A DNA stretch of 37,478 nt, from NCBI GenBank assembly GCA_021324295.1, contig JAJPJJ010000039.1:1-37478 (forward strand), written 5' to 3'. Below, piece by piece: positions 24,242-31,963 of the stretch. Below the pieces are notes generated by a model that made no database searches, was not told where the DNA came from, and saw only the letters and a program-made list of their open reading frames with translations. Source of the stretch: Bacillota bacterium. Lineage in GTDB: Bacteria; Sysuimicrobiota; Sysuimicrobiia; Sysuimicrobiales; Segetimicrobiaceae. Position 1 is the first letter of the stretch, and every line of letters starts with the position of its first letter. Made by a program: the position numbers and the translations under genes.

Positions 24242-26398
24242 ATGCTCGCCGAGATCAAAGTTGGGCCAAACGTCATCACCGTCAACCGTGGCAGGACGTT
24301 CGTCGTCAGCGATCTCGACGCCAGTATCCGGGGACAGGCCGAGCAGGGGCTGATCTCTCGCGACATCCGGTTCCTGTCGCACTACCGCTACCGGATCAAC
24401 GGGCGGAAGTGGAAGCTGATCACCTCCGCCCCCCTGTCCCACGTCGCTGCCCGGTTCGAGTTCACCAACCCCGCGCTGCTGAGCGCCGCCGGACCGGTGC
24501 CCCGGCACGTCGTCGGCTTCACCGTGCAGCGTGCGATCGCGGACGGCGTGCACGAGGACCTGGAGCTGGTCAACTACCACTACGCGCCGGTGCGGCTCAC
24601 GCTCGAGATCGAGCTCGGGTCGGACTTCGCGGACCTCTTCGAAGTGCGGAACCGCCACATTCGCGTCCACCGCGAGATCCACTCGCACTGGGACGAGGCC
24701 GCACAGCGCTACACCGCCGAGTATGCGCGCGAGGGCTACCGCGCCCGCTTCGTGTATGAGGTCACGCGCAGCACGACGCGGGCGCGGCGACACGGGCACG
24801 CGCTCCTGTTCGACCTGACGCTCCCGCCGGGCGGCCGCTGGCAGGCCTGCGTGAACCTGATCCCGGAGATCGACGGCGTCCCGTTCGGCCCCGTGTCGCG
24901 CTGCGGCTCGGAGCCCCTCATGCGGTGGGAAGCGCACATGGACGAGTGGCGGGGGGCGATGGCGCGCCTCCGTACGAGCGACGACCGGCTGACGCAGACG
25001 CTTCGGGTGTCGGGTGACGATCTCGTCGCCCTCCTGCTGGATGAGCAGCCGCCGGGGCGGCCCGCCGTGCTCGCGGCCGGCGTGCCGTGGTTCGTGGCGC
25101 TGTTCGGCCGGGACAACATCATCGCGGGCCTCCAGGCGCTGCCCCTCCACCGGTCGTTCGCGCTGGGCGCGCTCGGCGAGCTCGCGCGGCACCAGGCGAC
25201 CACGTCGGACGACTATCGCGACGCCGACCCGGGCAAGATCCCCCACGAACTCCGGACCGGCGAGCTGGCGCGATTCGGGTTGATCCCCCACACGCCGTAC
25301 TACGGCACCGCCGACGCGACGCTCCTGTACCCGATCCTCCTGCACGAAGCCTACCTGTGGACCGGAGACCCGGAGCTGCTGGCGGACTACCTCCCCGCGG
25401 CCGAGCGGTGCCTGCACTGGATCGACGCCTACGGCGACCGGGACGGGGATGGGTTCCAGGAGTACCGCACGCGATCGCCGCGCGGGATCAAGCACCAAGG
25501 GTGGAAGGACTCCGGCGACGGCGTCGTGTACGGCAACGGTCAGTTCGTCGAGCCTCCGGTGGCGCTGTGCGAGCTGCAGGGGTACGCCTACGACGCCAAG
25601 ACCCGGATGGCCGTCCTCTACGAGGAGATGGGGCACGCGGCGCGGGCCACGCGCCTGCGCGAGGAAGCGGAGACCCTGTACACGCGGTTCAACGAGACGT
25701 TCTGGCTGGAGGACGAGGGCACGTACGCGTTCGGGCTCGATGCGCACAAGGAACCGATCACGAGCACCGTCAGCAACGCCGGCCACTGTCTGTGGTCGGG
25801 GATCGTCCCACCGGCCCGCGCCCGGCGCGTGATCGCGCGCCTGACCGCGGACGACATGTGGAGCGGGTGGGGGATCCGGACGCTCAGCGCGGCCCACCCC
25901 GCGTTCAACCCGTTCGCGTACCAGCGCGGCGCGGTGTGGCCGCACGACAACGCGATCATCGCCACCGGCTGCCGGCGCTACGGGGATGCCGAGACAGCCG
26001 CGCGCATCGCGCGCGGCGTCTTCGACGCCGCCGAGCGGTTCCAGCAGAACCGGCTGCCCGAGTTGATGTCGGGCCTCGAGCGGAGCGTCCCGGGCTTCCC
26101 GGCGCAGTACCTGGGAGCGTGCGTCCCGCAGGCCTGGGCCGCGAGCAGCGCGTTCGCGCTGCTCCACGTGTTGCTGGGCCTGCGCGCCGACGCGCCCCGC
26201 GGCTACCTCTACGTGTCGCCGGCGCTGCCCGCCTGGCTCGACTGGGTCGAGGTCGAGAACCTGCAGGTCGGCCCGGCGCGCGTGGCGCTGCGGTGCTGGC
26301 GCGAGGACGGGCGCTCCCGCGTCGAGGTGCTGGATCTCTGCGGTCCCTGTCGCGTCGTGCCCCTCGAGGAGTGGACCGCGCTGCCGGCGCGGTCCTGA
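24242..26398 (+). CDS. Amylo-alpha-1,6-glucosidase / glycogen-debranching enzyme family protein (copy 2)
   Basis: 718 aa, the paralog of the gene at 2539-4692, with the same domain order and nearly the same length. Matching motifs: EQGLISRDIRFLSHY (N domain), FGRDNIIAGLQ near 289, PGKIPHELRTGEL near 332, DGDGFQEYRTRSP near 401, GWKDSGDG near 419, SNAGHCLWSGI near 510 and VWPHDNAII near 565. By eye the barrel is roughly 60% identical and the N-terminal domain lower. The role is presumably hydrolysis of alpha-1,6 glucosyl branches or a related alpha-glucoside in the cytoplasm. GGAGGG five bases before ATG 24242 fixes the start. A weak -10-like TAAATA at 24214-24219 suggests its own promoter. 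It precedes rpoZ by 115 bp. Confidence 0.92.
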   Translation: MLAEIKVGPNVITVNRGRTFVVSDLDASIRGQAEQGLISRDIRFLSHYRYRINGRKWKLITSAPLSHVAARFEFTNPALLSAAGPVPRHVVGFTVQRAIADGVHEDLELVNYHYAPVRLTLEIELGSDFADLFEVRNRHIRVHREIHSHWDEAAQRYTAEYAREGYRARFVYEVTRSTTRARRHGHALLFDLTLPPGGRWQACVNLIPEIDGVPFGPVSRCGSEPLMRWEAHMDEWRGAMARLRTSDDRLTQTLRVSGDDLVALLLDEQPPGRPAVLAAGVPWFVALFGRDNIIAGLQALPLHRSFALGALGELARHQATTSDDYRDADPGKIPHELRTGELARFGLIPHTPYYGTADATLLYPILLHEAYLWTGDPELLADYLPAAERCLHWIDAYGDRDGDGFQEYRTRSPRGIKHQGWKDSGDGVVYGNGQFVEPPVALCELQGYAYDAKTRMAVLYEEMGHAARATRLREEAETLYTRFNETFWLEDEGTYAFGLDAHKEPITSTVSNAGHCLWSGIVPPARARRVIARLTADDMWSGWGIRTLSAAHPAFNPFAYQRGAVWPHDNAIIATGCRRYGDAETAARIARGVFDAAERFQQNRLPELMSGLERSVPGFPAQYLGACVPQAWAASSAFALLHVLLGLRADAPRGYLYVSPALPAWLDWVEVENLQVGPARVALRCWREDGRSRVEVLDLCGPCRVVPLEEWTALPARS

Positions 26399-26415
26399 CC
26401 TGCGCCGGAGCGGCG

Positions 26416-26444
26416 TTGACACCCCCGGCCGGGGGTACTATCAT
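26416..26444 (+). promoter_or_regulatory. rpoZ promoter with a 16-bp palindrome in the spacer
   Basis: A perfect -35 TTGACA (26416-26421), 17-bp spacer and -10 TATCAT (26439-26444; 5 of 6). The palindrome ACCCCCGGCCGGGGGT (26421-26436) overlaps the last base of the -35 box and fills most of the spacer, a position where a dimeric regulator would directly affect RNA polymerase. Expected transcription start near 26451, about 60 bases before the rpoZ ATG. Confidence 0.75.
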
Positions 26445-26513
26445 GCCAGAGAGACGCACGGCGCAGGACGGAGCCGGGGCTCTGTCCTGTGCGCTTTGTG
26501 GAGGCACCCGACG

Positions 26514-26753
26514 ATGCGGCAACCACCGATTGAAATTCTCGTCGAGCGTGCCGGCAGCCGGTACGCGGCGGCGGCCATCGCTGCGGACCGTGCGCGGCAG
26601 TTGAGCGCCGGCGCGCTCCCGGCCGTGGGGACCGTGGCCACGAACCCGCTCACGGTCGCGTTGGAGGAGCTCGCGGCGGGCAGGTTGCGGGTCGAGACGC
26701 CCCAGCGCCAGCGGGAGGCCGAGCCCGGCCCGCGCGTGCCGGTCGGCGCGTGA
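26514..26753 (+). CDS. rpoZ: RNA polymerase omega subunit
   Basis: 79 aa. Omega binds the C-terminal region of beta-prime and aids assembly of RNA polymerase. Recognised from SRYAAAAIAADRARQL (the conserved SRY-X-RA segment that contacts beta-prime) and the second helix NPLTVALEELAAGRLRVE, which matches the family's conserved ALEEIxxGKI. The length is normal for short bacterial omega. ATG 26514 is chosen over GTG 26496 because GGAGG lies 9 bases upstream. It is driven by the promoter at 26416, next to a debranching-enzyme gene rather than the usual gmk or dfp neighbours. Confidence 0.88.
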   Translation: MRQPPIEILVERAGSRYAAAAIAADRARQLSAGALPAVGTVATNPLTVALEELAAGRLRVETPQRQREAEPGPRVPVGA

Positions 26754-26857
26754 CCCGTACCGGTCTCCGCCGGTCTCCAGCGCGTTCCGTCTCCTGTGCG
26801 CGCGCCGGCCGCGCGTCGCCCCGTCGCTTCCGCGACGATCGCGGCGCTTGCGCGCGG

Positions 26858-26886
26858 TTGACACACCGGGGCGTTCTCCCTACAAT
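26858..26886 (+). promoter_or_regulatory. tRNA-Tyr promoter
   Basis: TTGACA (26858-26863), 17-bp spacer, TACAAT (26881-26886). With a start 6-8 bases after the -10, transcription would begin near 26893, just before the mature tRNA 5' end at 26901. One of the clearest promoters in the window. Confidence 0.85.
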
Positions 26887-26900
26887 CTCCCAGGAGGCGC

Positions 26901-26987
26901 GGGGAGGTACCCAAGCGGCCAAAGGGGGCTGACTGTAGATCAGCTGGCGGAACGCCTTCGGAGGTTCGAATCCTTCCCTCCCCACCA
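26901..26987 (+). tRNA. tRNA-Tyr (anticodon GTA)
   Basis: 87 nt including an encoded CCA. Acceptor arms GGGGAGG (26901-26907) and CCTCCCC (26977-26983) pair fully, with discriminator A. The anticodon GTA is at 26935-26937 in the loop CTGTAGA. The long variable arm identifies a class II tRNA, as expected for bacterial tRNA-Tyr. The T-loop is GGTTCGAATCC. It lies downstream of a near-consensus promoter and is followed by a strong hairpin. Confidence 0.96.
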
Positions 26988-27083
26988 GACGACAGGGTCG
27001 CCTCGCCCCGGGGCGGCACCCGCAGGTCCGGGCGGTCTAGGGCCCGGGCATTCGGGGCATATCGCTGGCGGCATCCGGTCAAT

Positions 27084-27109
27084 CCTCGCCCCGGCCTGCC
27101 GGGGCGAGG
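27084..27109 (+). terminator. Hairpin after tRNA-Tyr
   Basis: CCTCGCCCCGG (27084-27094) and CCGGGGCGAGG (27099-27109) form a perfect 11-bp stem with a 4-nt loop, about 100 bp after the tRNA. The same left-arm sequence also occurs at about 27002. No U-tract. It precedes the start of the zinc-ribbon-like gene by 25 bp. Confidence 0.55.
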
Positions 27110-27134
27110 CTCGGAGGGGGGATCCGCGAGGCCT

Positions 27135-27650
27135 GTGGGAGCACAGGCGTCTCAGGGCGGTCGAAACCACGGGGTGGCCCGCTGCTTCAAGTGCCCCAAG
27201 GAGCGCCACGGGGGCGACGCGGGCTGGTACTTCATGGATGTCCACGATCGCCGCGGCGGCATCGCGCGCGTCAGGGTATATGTCTGCCCCCGGGACTACG
27301 TGCTCTTCGCCCAGTCCGAGCGCAGCCGCTGGACCCCCGTCCTCGACGGGCCGGAGCCCGGCGGGCCGGCCGATCAGCCCGCGCTGCCCGCGGTGGCCGG
27401 GGGCGGTCCTGATGATCTGGTCGCGGCGCTCTCTCTGCGTGGCATGACAGGCTGGGCGCTGCTCGTCCGGGACGTGGCCGAAGGTCGCGTGCGGCGCCTC
27501 CATCTCCGGCAGCTCCCCGCCGATCCCGGGATCCGCCACGCCCTCGTAGCCTACCTCAAGAGCGCGGGGGCGGAAATCATCGTGAGCCGGGACCTCCTCC
27601 CGGAGTCGCTCGGGGCCGCTGCCGCCCACGAGGGCACGCCCGCGGACTAG
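27135..27650 (+). CDS. Small protein with zinc-ribbon-like N-terminus, unknown function
   Basis: 171 aa from GTG 27135 (or 158 aa from GTG 27174; neither has an ideal ribosome-binding site). The N-terminus has CFKCP, then, about 35 residues later, CPRDY, which could be half of a metal-binding ribbon. Only three cysteines are visible, so a fourth ligand must come from His or another molecule. The rest alternates strands and helices: WALLVRDVAEGRVRRLHLRQL, then HALVAYLKSAGAEIIVSRDLL, suggesting a small alpha/beta domain. I do not recognise the family. It lies between tRNA-Tyr and tRNA-Gly on the same strand. Protein-like hydrophobic patterning supports it being real. Confidence 0.6.
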   Translation: MGAQASQGGRNHGVARCFKCPKERHGGDAGWYFMDVHDRRGGIARVRVYVCPRDYVLFAQSERSRWTPVLDGPEPGGPADQPALPAVAGGGPDDLVAALSLRGMTGWALLVRDVAEGRVRRLHLRQLPADPGIRHALVAYLKSAGAEIIVSRDLLPESLGAAAAHEGTPAD

Positions 27651-27688
27651 GGCCGCGTCCTTCCGAGGTCACGCACGAAGCGCATCCC

Positions 27689-27713
27689 CCGAACCCTCCC
27701 GAGGAGGGCTCGG
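27689..27713 (+). terminator. Hairpin after the zinc-ribbon-like gene
   Basis: CCGAACCCTCC (27689-27699) and GGAGGGCTCGG (27703-27713) pair with one A-C mismatch around a 3-nt loop, about 40 bp after the stop codon. Its sequence resembles the hairpin at 27955-27971 on the other side of tRNA-Gly. Confidence 0.55.
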
Positions 27714-27804
27714 GGCCCCGCCACGAATTCGCATCGCCTCGGCGGATCCCGTGGGGTGGGCCAGCGACCACGCCGCCGTCCGTGTGGGAAACCACCGGCC
27801 GCTC

Positions 27805-27813
27805 TGGTACAAT
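27805..27813 (+). promoter_or_regulatory. Extended -10 promoter of tRNA-Gly
   Basis: TGGTACAAT: a TGN extension (27805-27807) plus TACAAT (27808-27813), placed 20 bp before the tRNA 5' end. No good -35 sequence is present at the expected distance, which an extended -10 can compensate for. Confidence 0.6.
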
Positions 27814-27832
27814 GGGGCCGGTCGGATGCGCC

Positions 27833-27906
27833 GCGGGAGTAGCTCAATGGTAGAGTGCCAGCCTTCCAAGCTGGCGATGCGGGTTCGATTCCCGTCTCCC
27901 GCTCCA
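27833..27906 (+). tRNA. tRNA-Gly (anticodon TCC)
   Basis: 74 nt with encoded CCA. Acceptor arms GCGGGAG (27833-27839) and CTCCCGC (27896-27902) pair fully; discriminator T. The anticodon stem CCAGC/GCTGG encloses the loop CTTCCAA with anticodon TCC at 27865-27867. GGTTCGATTCC forms the T arm. It reads GGA and GGG glycine codons. Confidence 0.96.
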
Positions 27907-27954
27907 TCCACTTGTGCGGCTCGGCCCGGGTCCCGCTAGGAGCCTGTCCCGGAA

Positions 27955-27971
27955 GCCTTCCCAGGGGAGGC
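27955..27971 (+). terminator. Hairpin after tRNA-Gly
   Basis: GCCTTCC (27955-27961) pairs with GGGAGGC (27965-27971), including one G-T wobble, 50 bp after the tRNA. It is followed by GC-rich DNA rather than a T-tract. It shares sequence with the hairpin at 27689-27713. Confidence 0.45.
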
Positions 27972-28050
27972 CCGGGGCTCCAACCGAAAGCCCTACGCTC
28001 CCATCGGGCCGAGGCGGGACGCCAGGGTTCCAAAGCCGTGGCGTCCGGCG
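27968..28050 (+). repeat. Dispersed repeat A, locus 3
   Basis: After AGGCCCGGGG and a 22-bp insertion, the sequence from CCCATCGGGCCGAGGC (starting at about 28000) onward aligns with the 78-bp unit of 12617-12772 through GTTCCA and CCGTGG, roughly 75% by eye over 50 bp. It contains a perfect 8-bp stem, GGACGCCA (28017-28024) with TGGCGTCC (28039-28046), around a 14-nt loop. It lies between tRNA-Gly and folD. Confidence 0.6.
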
Positions 28051-28119
28051 TGGCGGCATTCGCGTTACCTCAGCGACGTCGTGGGGTGGTTACGGCCCCG
28101 CAGGCCCAGGAGGCCTCAG

Positions 28120-28980
28120 GTGGCAGCGAGGATCCTCGACGGTACGACGCTGGCGCGCGCGCGGCGGGAGCGCCTCGCGGCCGAGGTCGCAGAGTTCACC
28201 CGGCGCCACGGGGTGGCGCCGTGTCTCGCCGCCATCCTCGTCGGCGACAACCCCGCCTCGCGGTCGTACGTCGAGAGCAAGGCCCGCGCCTGCGCCCGCG
28301 CGGGGATCCGCTCCGAGACGTTCCACCTCGCGGCGGATACCCCGGCCACGGATGTGCTGGCGCTCGTCGAGGAGCTGAACGCGCGCTCCGACGTGCACGG
28401 CATCCTGCCCCAGCTCCCCATGCCGCCCCAGATCGATCCGGACGTCGTCTTCGGGCGCCTCCGCCCCGACAAGGACGTCGACGGGCTCACGCCCGCCAAC
28501 ATGGGGCACCTCGCGCTCGGGCATCCCCGCCTCGCGCCCTGCACGCCGCTCGGCATCCTGGCCCTGATCGACGCCGCGGGCGTGGAGATCTCCGGGAGCG
28601 AGGCGGTGATCGTGGGGCGGAGCAACATCGTCGGCAAGCCGACGGCGCTCCTCCTGCTCCTGCGGCACGCCACGGTGACGCTCTGCCACTCGCGGACGGC
28701 GGACCTGGCGGCCCACACGCGGCGCGCCGATATCCTGGTGGCGGCCATCGGGCGGGCCCGGACGATCCGGCGTGAAATGGTCAAGCCGGGCGCCGTCGTG
28801 ATCGACGTCGGCATCAGCCGGATCGGCGGTGCGATCGTGGGCGATGTGGATTTCGAGGCGGTGCGGGAGGTGGCCGGCGCGATCACACCGATGCCCGGCG
28901 GCACGGGCCCGATGACGATCGCGATGCTGCTGGAGAACACCCTCGCTGCGGCGCGGTGGCAGCTCGAGGGCGCGGCGTGA
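28120..28980 (+). CDS. folD: Methylenetetrahydrofolate dehydrogenase / methenyl-THF cyclohydrolase
   Basis: 286 aa bifunctional FolD, which interconverts 5,10-methylene-, 5,10-methenyl- and 10-formyl-tetrahydrofolate with NADP. Diagnostic parts: SRSYVESKARAC near residue 49 with the catalytic Tyr and Lys, DKDVDGLTPANMG near 117, the dinucleotide loop VIVGRSNIVGKPTALL near 163 and the C-terminal PMPGGTGPMTIAMLLENT (usual form PGGVGPMT). GTG 28120 is fixed by AGGAGG six bases upstream. The stop shares one base with the folC ATG. It opens a five-gene run. Confidence 0.96.
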   Translation: MAARILDGTTLARARRERLAAEVAEFTRRHGVAPCLAAILVGDNPASRSYVESKARACARAGIRSETFHLAADTPATDVLALVEELNARSDVHGILPQLPMPPQIDPDVVFGRLRPDKDVDGLTPANMGHLALGHPRLAPCTPLGILALIDAAGVEISGSEAVIVGRSNIVGKPTALLLLLRHATVTLCHSRTADLAAHTRRADILVAAIGRARTIRREMVKPGAVVIDVGISRIGGAIVGDVDFEAVREVAGAITPMPGGTGPMTIAMLLENTLAAARWQLEGAA

Positions 28981-30371
28981 TGGGCTGGAGTGCCGTCTCG
29001 TCTCCCCCGCGCGCCTCAGGGGCGGCGTACGATGCGGCGCTGCGGTACATCGACAGCCTGATCACCGCGGAGCGCCCGCCCGTCCGGCCGGAGGAGCGCC
29101 CTGCGTACCACGAGGGGAAGCTCGAGCGCATGCGCCACCTGCTCCATCTCCTCGGCGACCCTCACACGCAGCTCCGCAGCGTGCTCGTGGCCGGTACCAA
29201 GGGCAAGGGGTCGACGGTGTCGATGATCGCGGAGATCCTCCGGGCCGCGCGCTGGCGGGTCGGATGGACGGTGAAGCCGCACCTCGTCGACTACCGCGAG
29301 CGCATTCGGGTGGGCGGACAGGTGATCCCGCGGGCCGATCTGGTCGCGCTGGTCGACGCGGTGCGGCCCGCGGTCGAGGCGGCGCGCGCGCACCCCTGGG
29401 GCCGTCCGACATACGTGGAGACGACCGTCGCGATGGCGTTCCTGTACTTCGTCCGGCGCCGGGTGGACGTGGCGATCGTGGAGGTCGGCATCGGGGGTCG
29501 GCTCGACGCGACGAACGTGCTGGCTCCGCTCGTGTCGGTGATCACCCCGATCAGCTACGACCACATGGAGCTGCTCGGCAGTACCCTCGCCCAGATCGCT
29601 CGGGAGAAAGCCGGGATCATCCGGCCCGGAGGCCGCGTCGTCTCCGCGCCCCAGGTGGAGGAGGCGGGATCTGTGATCGCGGAGACGTGCGCGGCGCGCG
29701 GCGCGCGCCTGACCCTCGTCGGCCGGGACGTGGCGGTCCGCGTGCGAGACTCGTCGCTCGATGGGGTCCGCGCCGAGATCTCCGGGCTGCGGGGGCGGTA
29801 CGAGGTGCAGGTGCCGCTGCTGGGCCGCCACCAGGCGACGAACGCCGCGGTGGCCGTCGCGGTGGCGGAGCTGCTCGGCGAGCGGGGGCTCGCGGCCGGG
29901 GAGGAGGCGGTCCGGCGCGGCCTGGCCGCCGTGCGCTGGCCGGCGCGAGTCGAGCTGATCGGCGTGCGACCGTACATCCTCGTCGACGTGGGACACAACC
30001 CGGCGTCGATGCAGGCGCTGCGGGACACGGTGCAGGAGCTCCTCGGAGGCCGCCGGCTCGTGCTGGTCTTTGGAATGCTGGCCACCAAGGACTACCGCTC
30101 GGTCACGTCCCTCATCGCGCCGCTGGCCGACGTGGTGGTGACGACGGCGCCGGACAACGCGCACGCGCTCCCCGCCGGCGCCCTCGCCGACGAAGCGCGC
30201 CGGTATACGCGACACGTGATCCCGATCGAGGACCGCCGCGCGGCGGTCGCGCGCGCGCTGGAGCTCACGGGGCCGGAAGACGTGCTCGTGGTGACGGGCT
30301 CGTTCTACCTCGTCGGCGAAGCGCGCGAGTGGCTCGCCCGGAGGAGGCGCCCTGCCGTGGCGAGAAGGTAA
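28980..30371 (+). CDS. folC: Folylpolyglutamate synthase / dihydrofolate synthase
   Basis: 463 aa Mur-ligase-like ATP-dependent enzyme that adds glutamate to folates, and in many bacteria to dihydropteroate. The P-loop is VAGTKGKGST near residue 71, followed by the folate-contacting VKPHLVDYRERIRVGG (usual form SPHL) near 97. EVGIGGRLDATNVL near 168 holds the Mg-binding region, and VDVGHNPASMQAL near 337 begins the C-terminal domain. The ATG overlaps the folD TGA by one base. The N-terminus is slightly longer than usual (MGWSAVSSPPRA before AYDAALRYIDSL). Seven bases separate it from the lysyl-tRNA synthetase gene. Confidence 0.95.
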   Translation: MGWSAVSSPPRASGAAYDAALRYIDSLITAERPPVRPEERPAYHEGKLERMRHLLHLLGDPHTQLRSVLVAGTKGKGSTVSMIAEILRAARWRVGWTVKPHLVDYRERIRVGGQVIPRADLVALVDAVRPAVEAARAHPWGRPTYVETTVAMAFLYFVRRRVDVAIVEVGIGGRLDATNVLAPLVSVITPISYDHMELLGSTLAQIAREKAGIIRPGGRVVSAPQVEEAGSVIAETCAARGARLTLVGRDVAVRVRDSSLDGVRAEISGLRGRYEVQVPLLGRHQATNAAVAVAVAELLGERGLAAGEEAVRRGLAAVRWPARVELIGVRPYILVDVGHNPASMQALRDTVQELLGGRRLVLVFGMLATKDYRSVTSLIAPLADVVVTTAPDNAHALPAGALADEARRYTRHVIPIEDRRAAVARALELTGPEDVLVVTGSFYLVGEAREWLARRRRPAVARR

Positions 30372-30378
30372 CGAGAGC

Positions 30379-31962
30379 ATGTGGGTCGATCGCCTCGTCG
30401 AGGACCTGCTCCGGCAGCACCCCGGCCCCCACGTCGTGAACGACGCGAAGACGCCCTCCGGGCACGTGCCGGTCGGGCACCTGCGCGGGGTGCTGATGCA
30501 CGACTGTATCGTGCGGGCGCTGCGGGACGCCGGCGCCGCGGCGGAATTCCTGTACGGCTTCGACGATTACGACCCGATGGACGACCAGCCGCCGGCGCTT
30601 CCCCACTACGAGCCGTACATGGGGATGCCGTTCTCGAACATCCCGTCCCCGGACGGGCGGGCCGCGAGCTACGGCCACTACTACGCCGAGGAGTTCGCCG
30701 CGGTCTTCACGCAGCTCGGCGCCCACCCGCGCATCTACCGCACCTCGGAGATGTACCGCGCCGGCCAGTTCGACGAGGCGATCCGCCGCGCGCTCGACCA
30801 GGTGGCCGTGATCCGGGAGATCTATCGCGAGGTGACGCACAGCAAGCGCATCGACGATGGCTGGTGGCCGGTGCAGGTGCTCTGCGAGCGCTGCGGGCGG
30901 ATCGGGACCACGAACGTGGTCCGCTGGGACGGGTGCGAGGTGGAGTACGTCTGCGCGCCCGATAAGGTGGCCTGGGCGCGCGGCTGCGGGTACCACGGGC
31001 GGCGCTCGCCGTTCGGCGGCGGCGCCAAGCTCCTCTACCGGGTCGAGTGGCCGGCCAAGTGGGCGGTGCTTCACGTCACGGTCGAGGGCGCGGGCAAGGA
31101 CCACATGACCCGCGGCGGCACGCACGACGTCGCCGAGGCGCTGAGCACCCGGGTGTTCGGCCGCCCCGCGCCGTACGCGTTCGCCTACGAGTTCCTGCTC
31201 TACGGCGGGAAGAAGATGAGCACGTCCCGGGCGGTCGGGGCGACCGCCGCGGAGATCGTCACCGTCCTCCGTCCGGAGCTCGCCCGGTTCCTCATCGTCC
31301 GGCCGCTCCCACGGCGGCAGGTGGAGTTCGACCCGGGGGGCGATACGATCCCGAACCTCTACGACGAGTACGACCGGGCCGCCGCCGCCTACTTCGGGGA
31401 GATCGAGAACGGCGACCTCGCGCGGACGTTCTACTTCTCGAAGGTCGACGACGAGCCGTCCCGCTGCTACCGGCCGCGCTTCGTCAAGGTGGCGCAGCTC
31501 GCGCAGATGCCCCAGGTGGACCTCGAGCGCGCGGTCGCGCGCGACAAGGGCGCCCCGCTCACGGAGGCCGACCGGCGGGAACTGGCGCTGCGCGTCGCCG
31601 ACGCGCGCCGATGGCTCGCCACCTACGCCCCGGAGCACTACAAGTTCGAGATCCAGGCGCGCCTCCCGGAGGCGGCCGCGTCGCTCAGCCCCGCCCAGCG
31701 GCGGTATCTGGCCCGGGTCGCCGACGCGATGCGTGCGCGGTCCTGGACGGGCGAGGAGCTGCACGCCCACCTGCACGCGCTCAAGGAGGAGGTGGGCCTC
31801 AGCCCGCGCGAGGCGTTCGGCGCGATCTACAAGGCGTTCCTGGGCACCGACTCCGGGCCCCAGGCGGGATGGATGCTGGCGGCGCTCGATCCCGCGTTCG
31901 TGCTGGAGCGCCTCGCGCAGGCGGCGCGGGACGCGGTCGGCCAGCGGCCGGGGGCACCCTGA
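30379..31962 (+). CDS. lysS: Class I lysyl-tRNA synthetase
   Basis: 527 aa. It charges tRNA-Lys with lysine via lysyl-adenylate. This is the class I form (LysK, archaeal type), not the class II LysS of most bacteria: it has the HIGH-type motif PSGHVPVGHLRG (26-37) and KKMSTSR (KMSKS equivalent, near 279) on a Rossmann catalytic domain. A Cys cluster in the connective region (CERCG near 172, then CAPDK and CGYHG) fits a zinc knuckle. The C-terminal helical domain with SLSPAQRRYLARVADAM resembles the class I LysRS anticodon-binding part. Length is normal (about 500-550 aa). Located 7 bp after folC and 1 bp before the dehydrogenase gene. Confidence 0.95.
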   Translation: MWVDRLVEDLLRQHPGPHVVNDAKTPSGHVPVGHLRGVLMHDCIVRALRDAGAAAEFLYGFDDYDPMDDQPPALPHYEPYMGMPFSNIPSPDGRAASYGHYYAEEFAAVFTQLGAHPRIYRTSEMYRAGQFDEAIRRALDQVAVIREIYREVTHSKRIDDGWWPVQVLCERCGRIGTTNVVRWDGCEVEYVCAPDKVAWARGCGYHGRRSPFGGGAKLLYRVEWPAKWAVLHVTVEGAGKDHMTRGGTHDVAEALSTRVFGRPAPYAFAYEFLLYGGKKMSTSRAVGATAAEIVTVLRPELARFLIVRPLPRRQVEFDPGGDTIPNLYDEYDRAAAAYFGEIENGDLARTFYFSKVDDEPSRCYRPRFVKVAQLAQMPQVDLERAVARDKGAPLTEADRRELALRVADARRWLATYAPEHYKFEIQARLPEAAASLSPAQRRYLARVADAMRARSWTGEELHAHLHALKEEVGLSPREAFGAIYKAFLGTDSGPQAGWMLAALDPAFVLERLAQAARDAVGQRPGAP

Positions 31963-31963
31963 G

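Noticed and set aside
26838-26850. Additional terminator between rpoZ and tRNA-Tyr (GTCGC/GCGAC)
   Set aside because: Only five base pairs, no T-tract; not distinguishable from chance in this GC-rich DNA.
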